Shown one piece after another: positions 53,903 through 62,332 of a stretch of 64,000 nucleotides of DNA. Under the pieces are notes generated by a model that did not search any database, was not told the DNA's origin, and saw only the letters and a list, made by a program, of their open reading frames with translations. How positions within the stretch are numbered: position 1 is the stretch's first letter; every line of letters starts with the position of its first letter. A program made the translations under genes and the position numbers. Source of the DNA: Paenibacillus sp. Soil750 (GTDB lineage: Bacteria; Bacillota; Bacilli; Paenibacillales; NBRC-103111). The stretch spans positions 1 through 64,000 of the forward strand of contig NZ_LMSD01000008.1 in the NCBI RefSeq assembly GCF_001428045.1. Direction: 5' to 3'.

Positions 53903-54700
53903 GTGTTGCCTGCATTTTTTATTGCGCATGGCTCACCGAATTTGGCGATTGAGCAGCATGCGTATACGGAGTTTTTGCAAAGACTTGCGATGTCGCTTCC
54001 AAAACCTAAAGCTATCGTTGTTTTCAGTGCGCATTGGGAAAGCGCTGTGCAGAAGATCAGCTCGGCCGTTGAGCCGGAGATGATGTACGATTTCTCAGGG
54101 TTCTCGGAAGAACTTTATGACATTAACTATCCGGCCAAAGGGGATCTTACCTTAAGCCTCCATATCCAGCAGTTGTTTCAGCAAGAGGGTATACGCTGTG
54201 AGCTGAATGACAGGCGAGGCTTGGACCACGGAGCATGGGCGCCGCTCTCCATTATGTACCCCCATGCACAGATCCCTGTTGTGACACTTTCCGTTAACCC
54301 ACGGTTAACACCTGAGGAGCATTACCGAATTGGTGCTGCGCTAGGCTCCCTGCGGGAGGAGCAAGTGCTGATCATTGGCAGTGGCGGAACGGTTCACAAT
54401 CTGCAAAAGCTGGATTATAACAATCCAGTGCCGCAGCTATGGGCCGTGGAGTTTGACGAGTGGCTAGCGGAGCAGCTAGAAACGTGGAATTTGGAGGCGC
54501 TGATTCGCTACGACGAACGCGCGCCTCATGCGCGGGAGGCGGTGCCGACGCCGGAGCATTTTGCGCCATTGCTAGTCGCGATGGGAGTAGGAGATGCTAC
54601 ACGGAACGCGAAGCTGCTGCATCATAGCTTTCAGATGGGCAGCCTGAGCCTAAGCTGTTGGATGTTCGGCAGTCTACGTTTGCGCAAGCAAGAGACTTAG
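53903..54700 (+). CDS. LigB-family extradiol dioxygenase (DODA/YgiD type)
   Basis: A 265-residue protein of the 4,5-DOPA extradiol dioxygenase group. Metal-binding histidines are in FFIAHGSPN near residue 9, VVFSAHWES near 45 and GLDHGAWAPL near 109, with IGSGGTVHNL near 159. Substrates are not known for most bacterial members. The start is GTG 53903, eight bases after GGGAGGGGG; an upstream GTG at 53885 would place the ribosome site inside the gene. A terminator follows. Confidence 0.88.
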   Translation: MLPAFFIAHGSPNLAIEQHAYTEFLQRLAMSLPKPKAIVVFSAHWESAVQKISSAVEPEMMYDFSGFSEELYDINYPAKGDLTLSLHIQQLFQQEGIRCELNDRRGLDHGAWAPLSIMYPHAQIPVVTLSVNPRLTPEEHYRIGAALGSLREEQVLIIGSGGTVHNLQKLDYNNPVPQLWAVEFDEWLAEQLETWNLEALIRYDERAPHAREAVPTPEHFAPLLVAMGVGDATRNAKLLHHSFQMGSLSLSCWMFGSLRLRKQET

Positions 54701-54726
54701 GCTCGTTGTTGGGTTGTTGTTCGAAG

Positions 54727-54751
54727 ACCTGCGAATGTTGCAGGTTTTTTT
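54727..54751 (+). terminator. Terminator after dioxygenase gene
   Basis: The stem ACCTGC / GCAGGT with loop GAATGTT is followed by a run of T. Confidence 0.8.
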
Positions 54752-54780
54752 GTCGTTAGGGTTGCTGGCATGAGGCCGAC

Positions 54781-55194
54781 TCAATCCAGAAACCGCCCCT
54801 TATGCTCTGGCTTCGGCAGCATGCAATGCTCAGTCTTGCCGAACCAGCGATAGCGGTTGCGTGCGACGAAGTTGTATCCGAGATTCCGGATCGGAGCTGG
54901 GATCACGATCGCCGAGTAGGCGAGCGGCCAAGCGCCTCGCAAGCGCCGAGCTATACGCAATGCGGCTGAGCTGCGCGTATAAGCGCGATTGCCTTCGATC
55001 AGCACAATGGTGCTGAGTCGATCTAGCGGCAGCTTGTGCTCGGCGAGCAGTCGTTGTCCCGTCTCCGACTGAAGAGAAGCGAAGTGAAACACACCCTTCG
55101 GGTCGTTGCGCAAGATGAACTGGACCGCGCTACTGCAGAGCAGGCATACCCCGTCGAACAAAATGATAGATGAATGAGGAGTGAGATTCGACAT
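54781..55194 (-). CDS. DCC-family thiol-disulfide oxidoreductase-like protein (DUF393)
   Basis: A 137-residue protein with the family motif FDGVCLLCSSAVQF near residue 13 (DGxCxxC) in a thioredoxin-like fold, and WFGKTEHCMLP near the end. The start at ATG 55194 follows AGGAGG; the frame is open much further upstream, but that stretch overlaps the cstR gene on the other strand and is not coding. The role is unknown; it stands divergently next to the sulfur-stress regulator, which may be meaningful given its paired cysteines. Confidence 0.88.
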   Translation of the reverse strand: MSNLTPHSSIILFDGVCLLCSSAVQFILRNDPKGVFHFASLQSETGQRLLAEHKLPLDRLSTIVLIEGNRAYTRSSAALRIARRLRGAWPLAYSAIVIPAPIRNLGYNFVARNRYRWFGKTEHCMLPKPEHKGRFLD

Positions 55195-55291
55195 GGTGCC
55201 TCCTTTTGGCTGCACATTTTGAATGTAACCATCTCTATTATACGTTGGTGTCACTATATAGCAACACTGGCTCTTTCTCAAAGATTTCATA

Positions 55292-55336
55292 TTGTTTTTA
55301 TACGTAACATGGACAATAATATACCTATACAGGTAT
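55292..55336 (+). promoter_or_regulatory. cstR promoter with autoregulatory operator
   Basis: TTGTTT (55292-55297) and AATAAT (55315-55320) are 17 bp apart. ATACCTATACAGGTAT (55321-55336) lies directly after the -10 box and is a near-perfect palindrome of the CsoR/CstR operator kind. The repressor probably controls its own gene. Confidence 0.75.
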
Positions 55337-55354
55337 AGGGAAGGAAGGGTGTCT

Positions 55355-55615
55355 ATGAAATACGATGATGATGTGAAGAAGCGTTTAAAGCGTATGGAAG
55401 GCCAGATTCGTGGGATTTTACGGATGATGGAAGAAGAACAGGATTGTAAAGATGTCGTAAGCCAGATCTCTGCTGTTCGCAGTGCTGCTGATAAAACGAT
55501 TGCCACCGTTGTTGCTGTCAATTTGGAGAATTGCATTATGGAGGAAAAAGAAGCGGGTAGAGACACAAGTAAGCTGGTCAAGCAGGCTGTAGAATTGTTA
55601 GTTAAAAGCCGTTAA
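55355..55615 (+). CDS. cstR: CstR-type persulfide-sensing repressor (CsoR family)
   Basis: An 86-residue all-helical CsoR/DUF156 protein. Cys residues in QDCKDVV (about 31) and LENCIMEE (about 60) sit where S. aureus CstR has its reactive pair. Four residues before the second Cys, CsoR copper sensors have His, but here there is Asn, so copper binding is unlikely and persulfide sensing is favoured. The genes downstream (rhodanese, TusA, DsrE, persulfide dioxygenase) agree. The start is ATG 55355 after GGAAGGAAGG; the frame extends upstream only through the promoter. Confidence 0.9.
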   Translation: MKYDDDVKKRLKRMEGQIRGILRMMEEEQDCKDVVSQISAVRSAADKTIATVVAVNLENCIMEEKEAGRDTSKLVKQAVELLVKSR

Positions 55616-55639
55616 TGTGTTTAAGAAAAGAGGCAGGTC

Positions 55640-56029
55640 ATGGATAGTAATATGATTTTCAATCTCGTTGCGCTAGGTTTTATTGTTTGGTTCTTCTACT
55701 CACGTTTTGCAGGGGTCAAAGGGCTGCACAATCTGTCGTCCGAACAATTTCAAGAGGCTTTAACAAAGGACAACCATAAGCATGTACTGATCGATGTGCG
55801 TGAGCCTGGTGAAGTGAAGCAAGGATATATCCCGGGAGCGGTTAATATCCCTTTGTCGACTATGGGGAGAAGATTGGCCGAGATTCCTAAGGATCGACCA
55901 GTCTATCTTTACTGCCGAAGTGGCATGAGAAGCAAGCAAGCCGCGAAGCTTCTACGGAAGCATGGTTTTAACGAGTTGTCTCATCTGAAGGGCGGTATCA
56001 TGTCCTGGAATGGTAAGCAAACGCAATAA
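55640..56029 (+). CDS. Membrane-anchored rhodanese
   Basis: A 129-residue protein: one N-terminal membrane helix (residues 5-22), then a single rhodanese domain with DVREPGEVKQGYIPGAVNIP and active-site loop CRSGMRS (Cys near 95). It should carry sulfane sulfur as a Cys-persulfide at the inner membrane face. It is co-transcribed with cstR (24-bp gap). A close paralogue lies at 60708-61094; the two share most of the domain sequence. Confidence 0.93.
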   Translation: MDSNMIFNLVALGFIVWFFYSRFAGVKGLHNLSSEQFQEALTKDNHKHVLIDVREPGEVKQGYIPGAVNIPLSTMGRRLAEIPKDRPVYLYCRSGMRSKQAAKLLRKHGFNELSHLKGGIMSWNGKQTQ

Positions 56030-56031
56030 GT

Positions 56032-56068
56032 AAAAAAGTCATTAGCCCTCTGGCCAATGACTTTTTTT
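56032..56068. terminator. Bidirectional terminator
   Basis: AAAAAAGTCATT and AATGACTTTTTTT flank GGCC-containing loop sequence AGCCCTCTGGCC. It serves the rhodanese gene from the left and the YndM-like gene from the right. Confidence 0.9.
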
Positions 56069-56079
56069 GCGCGCCATGA

Positions 56080-56451
56080 TTATTCATGGAAGCTATGCCG
56101 ACCGATTCGACCTTTGTCCTTTTGAAAATAAGCATGGAAGAAGAACTCCATCACACCATAAGCAAGAGCTACGATCGTCATATCCGTAAAAGTTAGGGAC
56201 CAATCGTAGAAGTGCCTTTCCACGAGCCAGAAGTAGGCATAAGTTAATAACATATCGGCCAGTACAGCAGCCATGTTATTCGTAAGTCTTAAAAACAGTT
56301 GATCAACAACGATGTAGGTAAGGAGGGAAAACGTATACGTAGCAGAAAGTGCCCCCATAAATGTAGCATCTGTAAGGTACATCAAGATGGGAACTATGAT
56401 GATGCCATTTATCAAAAGTTTTAAGAGCAACTTCCCTAACATGGCCAACAT
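56080..56451 (-). CDS. YndM-like membrane protein (DUF2512)
   Basis: A 123-residue protein with four predicted membrane helices (about residues 5-25, 30-50, 57-77 and 85-107) and the DUF2512 pattern (INGIIIVPILMYLTDATFMGAL). Function is unknown; B. subtilis has YndM. I choose the ATG at 56451, which follows AGAAGGCGAG; another ATG at 56469 would add six residues and lacks an equally good site. Confidence 0.82.
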   Translation of the reverse strand: MLAMLGKLLLKLLINGIIIVPILMYLTDATFMGALSATYTFSLLTYIVVDQLFLRLTNNMAAVLADMLLTYAYFWLVERHFYDWSLTFTDMTIVALAYGVMEFFFHAYFQKDKGRIGRHSFHE

Positions 56452-56526
56452 GGTCTCGCCTTCTTTCATTCAAGGTATGCAGTACTGATCTTAATATGGC
56501 TTCTGCATACTTGAACTATGCTTGTT

Positions 56527-56991
56527 CTAGCGATTCAAAGTAAACAAATAATTATATTTACTTGCATGCTTGAGCTCATCAAGGATAATACCAAAGACTG
56601 TATCCTTATAGATGCCATAAGGGAGCCCGAACCAGATTTTACGATATTTCTCTACCGCTGATAGTTCGCCTTGAAGGGCCTTTTGAATGCCTTCTGAATA
56701 CGTGCGTACAGGCTGGTACTGCTCATCGCTAACCCCATAGACATCATGACCGGTCAACTCTCGATACATGCTGCGAAACATGGCGTTATGACTGCGTTCA
56801 TCATCACGTATGGATGTAATGATTGCGGCTTGTTCAGGGGTAGGTGCGAGCTTGATCAGTTGATCATAGAATAATTCATCGTTCCGCTCATCTTGCACCG
56901 CGGCTTTGATTAATTCTAGGGCTTGCTGATATCCTACGTTCCACACAGGTTGAAAGGTGTTGCGATAATCATACGGATATGTCCAATACAT
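56527..56991 (-). CDS. Ferritin-like diiron protein (YhjR/rubrerythrin-like)
   Basis: A 154-residue four-helix protein with ligand-like motifs ERNDELFYDQL, DDERSH (ExxH type), GELSAVEKYRK and DELKHA (ExxH type), fitting a ferritin-like dimetal site. It resembles the YhjR group found in Bacillaceae. Tyr-, Trp- and Asn-rich N terminus. It is transcribed away from the sulfur operon promoter and has RBS GGAGGAGC. Role is not established; rubrerythrin-like proteins reduce peroxide. Confidence 0.82.
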   Translation of the reverse strand: MYWTYPYDYRNTFQPVWNVGYQQALELIKAAVQDERNDELFYDQLIKLAPTPEQAAIITSIRDDERSHNAMFRSMYRELTGHDVYGVSDEQYQPVRTYSEGIQKALQGELSAVEKYRKIWFGLPYGIYKDTVFGIILDELKHASKYNYLFTLNR

Positions 56992-57079
56992 AAATGCTCC
57001 TCCATGACTAAGCTTTTAGCTCAGCATATGTGTGAAAGCCTAAAGGAGTTCAATAGTTTGAGGATTGGTATAGAAGGGG

Positions 57080-57130
57080 TTGACGAAAAGCAAAAGTTTT
57101 ATTATAGTATACACATACCCCAACGGGTAT
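57080..57130 (+). promoter_or_regulatory. Main promoter and CstR operator of the sulfur operon
   Basis: TTGACG (57080-57085), 17 bp, TATAGT (57103-57108). The operator ATACCCCAACGGGTAT (57115-57130) covers the expected transcription start, an arrangement for repression. The leader to the first gene is about 155 bases. Confidence 0.82.
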
Positions 57131-57206
57131 ACGTATATATCTTAGATAAGTATCATGAAGTAATATTCTAATACATGAGTAATAGTCATTTTTTTTGCTC
57201 GAAATA

Positions 57207-57222
57207 ATACCCCATGGGGTAT
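57207..57222 (+). promoter_or_regulatory. Second CstR operator before yrkH-like gene
   Basis: ATACCCCATGGGGTAT is a perfect 16-bp palindrome of the CstR operator type. TTGCTC lies 12 bp before its start, the same arrangement as TTGCCT before the operator at 60147, suggesting a second, weaker repressible promoter. Confidence 0.85.
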
Positions 57223-57270
57223 ATGGAAGTGATCTTTGGATTTCAATCTTATTCTAGGGAGGAATAAACA

Positions 57271-58419
57271 ATGGTAAATGGAGTTCAATTGCAAGGAATG
57301 AGCGCCGCTGTATTAGCGAAAAAGGTATTAAATAACGAACCGATTTTCATCTTAGACGTACGTAACGAAAGCGACTTTAAGGATTGGAAAATCGAAGGTC
57401 ATCATGTTCATATCCTAAACACACCCTATTTTGATTTGATCGATGGGGTAGAAACTGTTGTAGATCAACTTCCAGATGATAAAAAAATTTTGGTCGTGTG
57501 TGCCAAAGAAGGCTCTTCGAAATTTGTTGGGGAACAATTGATCGAACAAGGGAAACAACATGTTTCTTACTTAGTAGGAGGCATGAAATCCTGGAGTGAG
57601 CATCTAGAGCCCGTAAAAGTTGGTGATTTGCAAGATGGTGGAGAAATATTTCAATTTATCCGCATAGGTAAAGGCTGCTTGTCATACATGGTGATCTCGA
57701 ACGGTGAAGCGGCCATCATTGATGGCGTCCGAATGACAGAAGTTTTTGAGAACTTTGCCCAAGATAAAAATGTAACCATTAAACATACGATTGATACGCA
57801 TCTTCACGCTGATCACATCTCCGGTGGACGGCAATTAGCTGAAAAAACAGGAGGCACGTATTGGTTGCCGCCAAAAGATGCAGAAGAAGTCGTGTTTAAC
57901 TACGCGAAGCTTGAGGAAGGAAACCGTATTGTAGTTGGGGATACCGAAATTCAGATACAACCTATTTATTCGCCTGGACATACGATCGGAAGCACCTCGT
58001 TAATCGTTGACAATCAATTCTTGCTTTCTGGAGACATTTTATTCGTTAAATCAATTGGTCGTCCTGATCTCGCGGGTAAAGCAGAGGATTGGGTAACAGA
58101 CCTTAGAACAACGTTGTATGAGCGTTATAAGCAATTGTCCCATGACTTAATCGTGCTTCCTGCCCATTTTGGCAAGTTTACGGAGCTGGGAGAAGGAGGT
58201 CAAGTCTCTGCCCGCCTTGGAGATTTATATAAGGAAAATCCAGGGTTGAATATTGGAGAGGAAACAGCCTTCCGTCTTACTGTTACTGAGAATTTACCAC
58301 CGCAGCCGAATGCTTACCAAGAAATACGTCAGACGAATATGGGGAAGATAACGCCAACAGACGAGGAACAGCGAGAAATGGAGATTGGACCTAATCGTTG
58401 CGCAGTTCATGATGCTTAA
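57271..58419 (+). CDS. Rhodanese-persulfide dioxygenase fusion (YrkH-like)
   Basis: A 382-residue fusion. Residues 10-115 are a rhodanese domain with active-site Cys in VVCAKEGSS near 80. Residues 125-345 are a metallo-beta-lactamase-fold persulfide dioxygenase: [11 protein letters not shown] near 175, SPGHTIGS near 235, [17 protein letters not shown] near 251 and LPAHFGKF near 293. It would oxidise Cys- or low-molecular-weight persulfide to sulfite, as ETHE1 and CstB do. The order rhodanese-MBL is that of B. subtilis YrkH, not of S. aureus CstB. RBS TAGGGAGGAA. Confidence 0.9.
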   Translation: MVNGVQLQGMSAAVLAKKVLNNEPIFILDVRNESDFKDWKIEGHHVHILNTPYFDLIDGVETVVDQLPDDKKILVVCAKEGSSKFVGEQLIEQGKQHVSYLVGGMKSWSEHLEPVKVGDLQDGGEIFQFIRIGKGCLSYMVISNGEAAIIDGVRMTEVFENFAQDKNVTIKHTIDTHLHADHISGGRQLAEKTGGTYWLPPKDAEEVVFNYAKLEEGNRIVVGDTEIQIQPIYSPGHTIGSTSLIVDNQFLLSGDILFVKSIGRPDLAGKAEDWVTDLRTTLYERYKQLSHDLIVLPAHFGKFTELGEGGQVSARLGDLYKENPGLNIGEETAFRLTVTENLPPQPNAYQEIRQTNMGKITPTDEEQREMEIGPNRCAVHDA

Positions 58420-58454
58420 ATCACTACTTACTTCATAGACAGGAGGCAACAACG

Positions 58455-58763
58455 ATGTATAAAGAGCAAATGCCGGAAGAAGTTATGGGAAGAATCAACA
58501 GAAAAGAAAATATAGTTATTCTGGATGTGCGGGAACAGGATGAGTGGGAGTCTGGTCACATTCCAGGTGCCAAACATATTCCGTTAGGGCAAATTGCAAG
58601 AGCGCTCAACGAAATGGATCCCAAGCAAGAAACGATCGTCGTCTGTCGCAGCGGTAACCGCAGCGGGCAAGCATGTGATTTCCTCTCTTCGGTGGGTTAT
58701 AACGTGCTTAATATGCCAGGCGGCATGTCGAAATGGACTGGGGAAATAACTTACGGTAAATAA
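58455..58763 (+). CDS. Single-domain rhodanese
   Basis: A 102-residue soluble rhodanese with DVREQDEWESGHIPGAKHIP near residue 24 and active-site loop CRSGNRS near 64. It is likely a sulfane sulfur carrier between the other members of this operon. RBS ACAGGAGG; 35 bp after the dioxygenase gene. Confidence 0.93.
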   Translation: MYKEQMPEEVMGRINRKENIVILDVREQDEWESGHIPGAKHIPLGQIARALNEMDPKQETIVVCRSGNRSGQACDFLSSVGYNVLNMPGGMSKWTGEITYGK

Positions 58764-58791
58764 GTATTTTAAATATATGGAGGTAATGTTC

Positions 58792-59364
58792 ATGTCAACA
58801 CTGCAAGTGAATCGAGTAATCGAATGTGAAGGTCTTGCGTGTCCGCTGCCAGTCGTTCGCACCAAAAAGGCGATGGATGAAATGAATGCAGGTGAAGTCT
58901 TGGAAATACGTGCAACAGATAAAGGCTCGGTAGCCGACCTGAAGAGTTGGTCCAGCCGTACAGGACATCAGTACCTAGGCTTAAAAGAAGAAAACGGCGT
59001 GTTTCACCACTTTATTCGCAAAGCCGAGTCGGCGGATACGAAAATAGAAAAAAAATACCCGCACATCGCTACAAATGAAGAAGTTCAAACTAAGATTTCT
59101 TCAGGGGAAGCGGCCCATATTATCGATGTTAGGGAACCCGCTGAATATGCATTTGGGCACATTCCGGGTGCCATCTCAATCCCTCTAGGTCAATTGGAAG
59201 AAAAAATAACGGAGCTTGATCCTAGCCAAGCCTATTATATAGTATGCCGTACTGGAACTCGAAGTGATATGGCTTGCCAAATCCTATCCGACAAGGGGTT
59301 TCATCATGTTAAGAATGTAACGCCTGGCATGACGCAATGGATCTTTGATCAAGAACAAGATTAA
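58792..59364 (+). CDS. TusA-rhodanese fusion (YrkF-like)
   Basis: A 190-residue fusion: residues 8-78 TusA-like with the sulfur-accepting Cys in CEGLACPLPVVRTKKAM, residues 95-188 rhodanese with DVREPAEYAFGHIPGA and loop CRTGTRS. It matches the layout of B. subtilis YrkF, which can pass a persulfide between its own domains. The start is ATG 58792 after GGAGG; another ATG at 58777 is upstream of that site. Confidence 0.92.
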   Translation: MSTLQVNRVIECEGLACPLPVVRTKKAMDEMNAGEVLEIRATDKGSVADLKSWSSRTGHQYLGLKEENGVFHHFIRKAESADTKIEKKYPHIATNEEVQTKISSGEAAHIIDVREPAEYAFGHIPGAISIPLGQLEEKITELDPSQAYYIVCRTGTRSDMACQILSDKGFHHVKNVTPGMTQWIFDQEQD

Positions 59365-59387
59365 TTATAAAAAGGAGACGAATTAAC

Positions 59388-59786
59388 ATGACAACTAAAA
59401 AAGTAGCTCTTATTGCATCATCAGGTGGTCTGGAGACAGCCTATAAAGTATTGAACATCGCAACAGCGGCGGCAGCATTGGATGCGGAGGTAGCCATTTT
59501 CTTTACTTTCGAAGGCTTGTCCATTATTCATAAGGAGTCGGAACACATGCTGCAGCTGAAGCCAGGTAATGAAGGAATGGTAGAAGGCTTTAAGAAAGCA
59601 AATGTGCCATCCGTGAAAGAGCTTATGGATATCGCCAAAGAATCTGGGGTACGTCTGATCGGTTGTCAGATGACAATCGACGTCATGGGTCTGGATAAAG
59701 AACATTTCATCGAAGGCATTGAACTTGGGGGCGCCGCGACATTCCTAGACTTTGCTTTTGATGCACAAGTGAGCTTGAACTTCTAA
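59388..59786 (+). CDS. DsrE/DsrF-family sulfur carrier, short form
   Basis: A 132-residue DsrE-fold protein beginning KKVALIASSGGLETAYKVLNIATAA, with the conserved Cys in LIGCQMTIDVMGLDKE near residue 97. Members carry persulfide sulfur and often work with TusA, encoded on both sides here. RBS AAAGGAGACG. A longer paralogue lies at 60188. Confidence 0.9.
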   Translation: MTTKKVALIASSGGLETAYKVLNIATAAAALDAEVAIFFTFEGLSIIHKESEHMLQLKPGNEGMVEGFKKANVPSVKELMDIAKESGVRLIGCQMTIDVMGLDKEHFIEGIELGGAATFLDFAFDAQVSLNF

Positions 59787-59832
59787 GAGAAATTAGCACT
59801 TACATTTTAAATAATAAGGAGAGATTATCATA

Positions 59833-60057
59833 ATGACAAACTTAGTTGTAGATGCAAAAGGACTTGCTTGTCCAATGCCGATTGTTAAGGCGAAAAAAGG
59901 GATGGATTCTCTGGAATCTGGACAGATTATGGAGCTTCAAACAACTGATAAAGGTTCTATGAAGGACTTTCAAGCGTGGGTAAACCAAACGAAGCATGAA
60001 CTCCTTGAATCCAAAGAAGACAACGGTGTATTCACCTTTATTGTTAAGAAGGGGTAA
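59833..60057 (+). CDS. TusA-family sulfur carrier (YrkI-like)
   Basis: A 74-residue TusA protein with the active Cys in AKGLACPMPIVKAKKGMD near residue 13 and TTDKGSMKDFQAW near 41. It is probably the soluble partner of the DsrE proteins. RBS AAGGAGAG. A strong hairpin without a T run (AAGAGGGCTATCACT / AGTGGTAGCCCTCTT, 60067-60102) follows and may be partial termination or message protection. Confidence 0.93.
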   Translation: MTNLVVDAKGLACPMPIVKAKKGMDSLESGQIMELQTTDKGSMKDFQAWVNQTKHELLESKEDNGVFTFIVKKG

Positions 60058-60146
60058 GGAAAGTTGAAGAGGGCTATCACTTCATGCAGTGGTAGCCCTC
60101 TTAAAGTCCTTAATAGGAGAAAGCAGAATTTTTTTGCCTTATTAAA

Positions 60147-60162
60147 TACCCGTATGGGTATG
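60147..60162 (+). promoter_or_regulatory. CstR operator before second half of the sulfur cluster
   Basis: ATACCCGTATGGGTAT has perfect ATACCC / GGGTAT arms. TTGCCT lies 12 bp before it, so an internal repressible promoter for the downstream genes is likely. Confidence 0.82.
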
Positions 60163-60187
60163 CATGAATAAAAGGGGGATGATTTTA

Positions 60188-60670
60188 ATGATAGAAAATA
60201 AGGAAAAATCAACGATTGTACTTTTTAGCGGTGAATTGGACAAGGCTATTGCTGCATTTATTATTGCCAACGGTGCAGCTGCTTATGACCACGAAGTTAC
60301 GATGTTCTTTACCTTTTGGGGACTTAATGCGCTGCGTAAGGATGAATCCGTTCTGATCAAAAAAGGATGGCTGGAATCCATGTTCGGAAAAATGATGCCG
60401 CGTGGTGCGAACAAGTTAGGGTTATCCAAAATGAATTTCGGAGGGCTAGGTCCCAAGATGATTAAGCATGTGATGAAAAAGCATAATGCGCTGACATTGC
60501 CGCAGCTCATTGAATTAGCACAAGAGCAAGGTGTTAAGCTAGTGGCTTGTACAATGACAATGGATCTGCTTGGCTTGCAAAAGGAAGAACTTCTTGATGG
60601 TATTGAGTATGCAGGGGTAGCAGCTTATTTAGGTGACGCGGCAGATGCCAAAGTGAATTTATTTATTTAA
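60188..60670 (+). CDS. DsrE/DsrF/DrsH-like protein (YrkE-like)
   Basis: A 160-residue protein of the longer DsrE group: STIVLFSGELDKAIAAFIIANGAAAY at the start, FFTFWGLNALRK near 44, a Gly/Met/Lys-rich middle, and the conserved Cys in LVACTMTMDLLGLQKEEL near 121. It fits B. subtilis YrkE (160 residues). The start is ATG 60188 after AAAGGGGGATG; an earlier ATG at 60164 overlaps the end of the operator region. Confidence 0.9.
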   Translation: MIENKEKSTIVLFSGELDKAIAAFIIANGAAAYDHEVTMFFTFWGLNALRKDESVLIKKGWLESMFGKMMPRGANKLGLSKMNFGGLGPKMIKHVMKKHNALTLPQLIELAQEQGVKLVACTMTMDLLGLQKEELLDGIEYAGVAAYLGDAADAKVNLFI

Positions 60671-60707
60671 GAGTAAAAGATAAGAACTTAGAAATGAGGT
60701 TTTAAAT

Positions 60708-61094
60708 ATGTCTACTAATGCCATCATTAATATCGTGATAGGGATTCTTCTCGTCTGGTTTGTGTATACCCGACTCGCTGGAATCAAGGGACTTAGGAAT
60801 TTAACGTCCGTTCAATTTCAAGATGAATTGAAGCTAAACCTTAACAGAGTATTAATTGATGTCCGTGAACCTAGTGAAGTAAAACAAGGATATATTGCGG
60901 GAGCGAAAAATATTCCCTTATCTCAAATGAAACAACGACTCGGGGAGATCCCCATAGATAAAAGTGTGTTTTTGTATTGTCGCAGCGGAATGCGAAGCAA
61001 ACAAGGGGCTCGAATTCTACACAAGCATGGTTTCCGAGATCTAGCACACTTGCAAGGTGGCATCATGTCTTGGAGAGGGAAATTAACCAAATAA
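60708..61094 (+). CDS. Membrane-anchored rhodanese, second copy
   Basis: A 128-residue protein with one N-terminal helix (residues 5-22) and a rhodanese domain with DVREPSEVKQGYIAGAKNIP and loop CRSGMRS. It is a close paralogue of the protein at 55640; the stretches REP.EVKQGYI.GA.NIPLS and YCRSGMRSKQ are shared, so a local duplication is likely. RBS GAAATGAGG. Confidence 0.92.
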   Translation: MSTNAIINIVIGILLVWFVYTRLAGIKGLRNLTSVQFQDELKLNLNRVLIDVREPSEVKQGYIAGAKNIPLSQMKQRLGEIPIDKSVFLYCRSGMRSKQGARILHKHGFRDLAHLQGGIMSWRGKLTK

Positions 61095-61109
61095 TTTTTT
61101 GATCATTAA

Positions 61110-61126
61110 ATACCCATACACGTAAA
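61110..61126 (+). promoter_or_regulatory. Degenerate CstR-like site before thioredoxin gene
   Basis: ATACCC is followed by ATACACGTAA, a poor right arm. TTGATC lies 11 bp upstream in the same relation as at the other operators. Binding is uncertain. Confidence 0.4.
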
Positions 61127-61170
61127 CGTAATGGCAATTGGAGCATAGAAGACACAAGGAGGTCTTGTAG

Positions 61171-61509
61171 ATGGCATTAATTCAAGTCTCGGATCGTGAT
61201 TTTGAAGAGATCGTTATGAAGTCTAAAGTTCCTGTACTTGTCGATTTTTACGCAGATTGGTGTGGACCCTGCCGACTAGTCGCCCCCATGCTGCAGGAAT
61301 TGAGCGAGGAATTACATGATCGTGCGGTGATTGTAAAAGTAAATGTGGATGATAATCCAATGACCGCAAGCGAGCAGCATATCATGAGTATTCCGACAAT
61401 GAAGCTTTTTAAAGATGGCAAGATGGCAGCCATGATGATTGGATTGCAGCCCAAAAATGAACTTACAAAAATGATTCATGATCTCATGCAGGATGGAGAT
61501 CACAGATAG
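61171..61509 (+). CDS. Thioredoxin
   Basis: A 112-residue thioredoxin with active site WCGPC in YADWCGPCRLVAPM near residue 30 and cis-Pro region SIPTMKLF near 73. It is normal family length. In this context it may reduce persulfides on the sulfur carriers or regenerate CstR. RBS AAGGAGG. Confidence 0.95.
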   Translation: MALIQVSDRDFEEIVMKSKVPVLVDFYADWCGPCRLVAPMLQELSEELHDRAVIVKVNVDDNPMTASEQHIMSIPTMKLFKDGKMAAMMIGLQPKNELTKMIHDLMQDGDHR

Positions 61510-61521
61510 GAGGAGAAAGCT

Positions 61522-62304
61522 ATGGATTATGGGTGGATTATTCTATTGTTCGGTATTGGTTTTATTGGATCCCTAATCTCTGGTATGGTTGGAATTGGAG
61601 GTTCCATCATCAAGTATCCGATGCTCTTGTATATTCCGCCAGCCATGGGTTTTGCAGCATTTACGGCCCATGAAGTATCGGCAATTAGTGCGGTCCAAGT
61701 CTTTTTCGCGACACTTTCAGGCATGTTAGCCTTTCGAAAAGGAGGGTATATCAATAAATCCCTTGTATTCATCATGGGGGGAACCATCGTTATTGGCAGC
61801 TTTATCGGGGGGTATGGTTCCAAGTTTCTATCCGACTCCTTCATTAACATCACCTATGCAGTTCTGGCTCTGATCGCAGCGATTATGATGTTTCTTCCCA
61901 AAAAAGGACAGGAAGACATGGACTTTGACAAGGTGAAGTTTAATAAACCGGTTGCGGCGGTCTTCGCGGCTATTATCGGAGTTGTTTCGGGTATTGTTGG
62001 AGCGGCTGGCGCGTTTATTACCGTACCTGTCATGCTGGTCATTCTGAAAATTCCGACACGTGTAGCTATTGCTTCTTCCCTAGCCATTACATTTATCTCT
62101 TCGATAGGCTCAACTGCCGGAAAAGTAGCGGGAGGACATATACTTCTTGTTCCGTCGGTTGTTATGGTTATTGCAAGTATCATCGCAGCTCCAATTGGAG
62201 CTAAAATCAGCAAGAAATTGAACGCCAAGCTGCTTCAATGGATTTTGGCTGCACTCATTGTGGCAACAACGGTTAAAATATGGATGGATATTTTAAGCAA
62301 ATAG
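61522..62304 (+). CDS. TauE/SafE-family sulfite exporter (YrkJ-like)
   Basis: A 260-residue membrane protein with about eight helices and the internal repeat of the family (SGMVGIGGSIIKYP near residue 16, SGIVGAAGAFITVP near 157). It probably exports sulfite or a related sulfur anion made by the persulfide dioxygenase. It follows thioredoxin after 12 bp with RBS TAGGAGGAG. A short T run with little stem comes after it. Confidence 0.9.
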   Translation: MDYGWIILLFGIGFIGSLISGMVGIGGSIIKYPMLLYIPPAMGFAAFTAHEVSAISAVQVFFATLSGMLAFRKGGYINKSLVFIMGGTIVIGSFIGGYGSKFLSDSFINITYAVLALIAAIMMFLPKKGQEDMDFDKVKFNKPVAAVFAAIIGVVSGIVGAAGAFITVPVMLVILKIPTRVAIASSLAITFISSIGSTAGKVAGGHILLVPSVVMVIASIIAAPIGAKISKKLNAKLLQWILAALIVATTVKIWMDILSK

Positions 62305-62332
62305 AGACCCCTGTTTTTTTTCTACTCTTTGG

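Noticed and set aside
55195..55581. N-terminal extension of the DCC protein up to 266 residues
   Set aside because: The extra 129 codons are antisense to cstR and its promoter; AGGAGG stands directly before the internal ATG at 55194.
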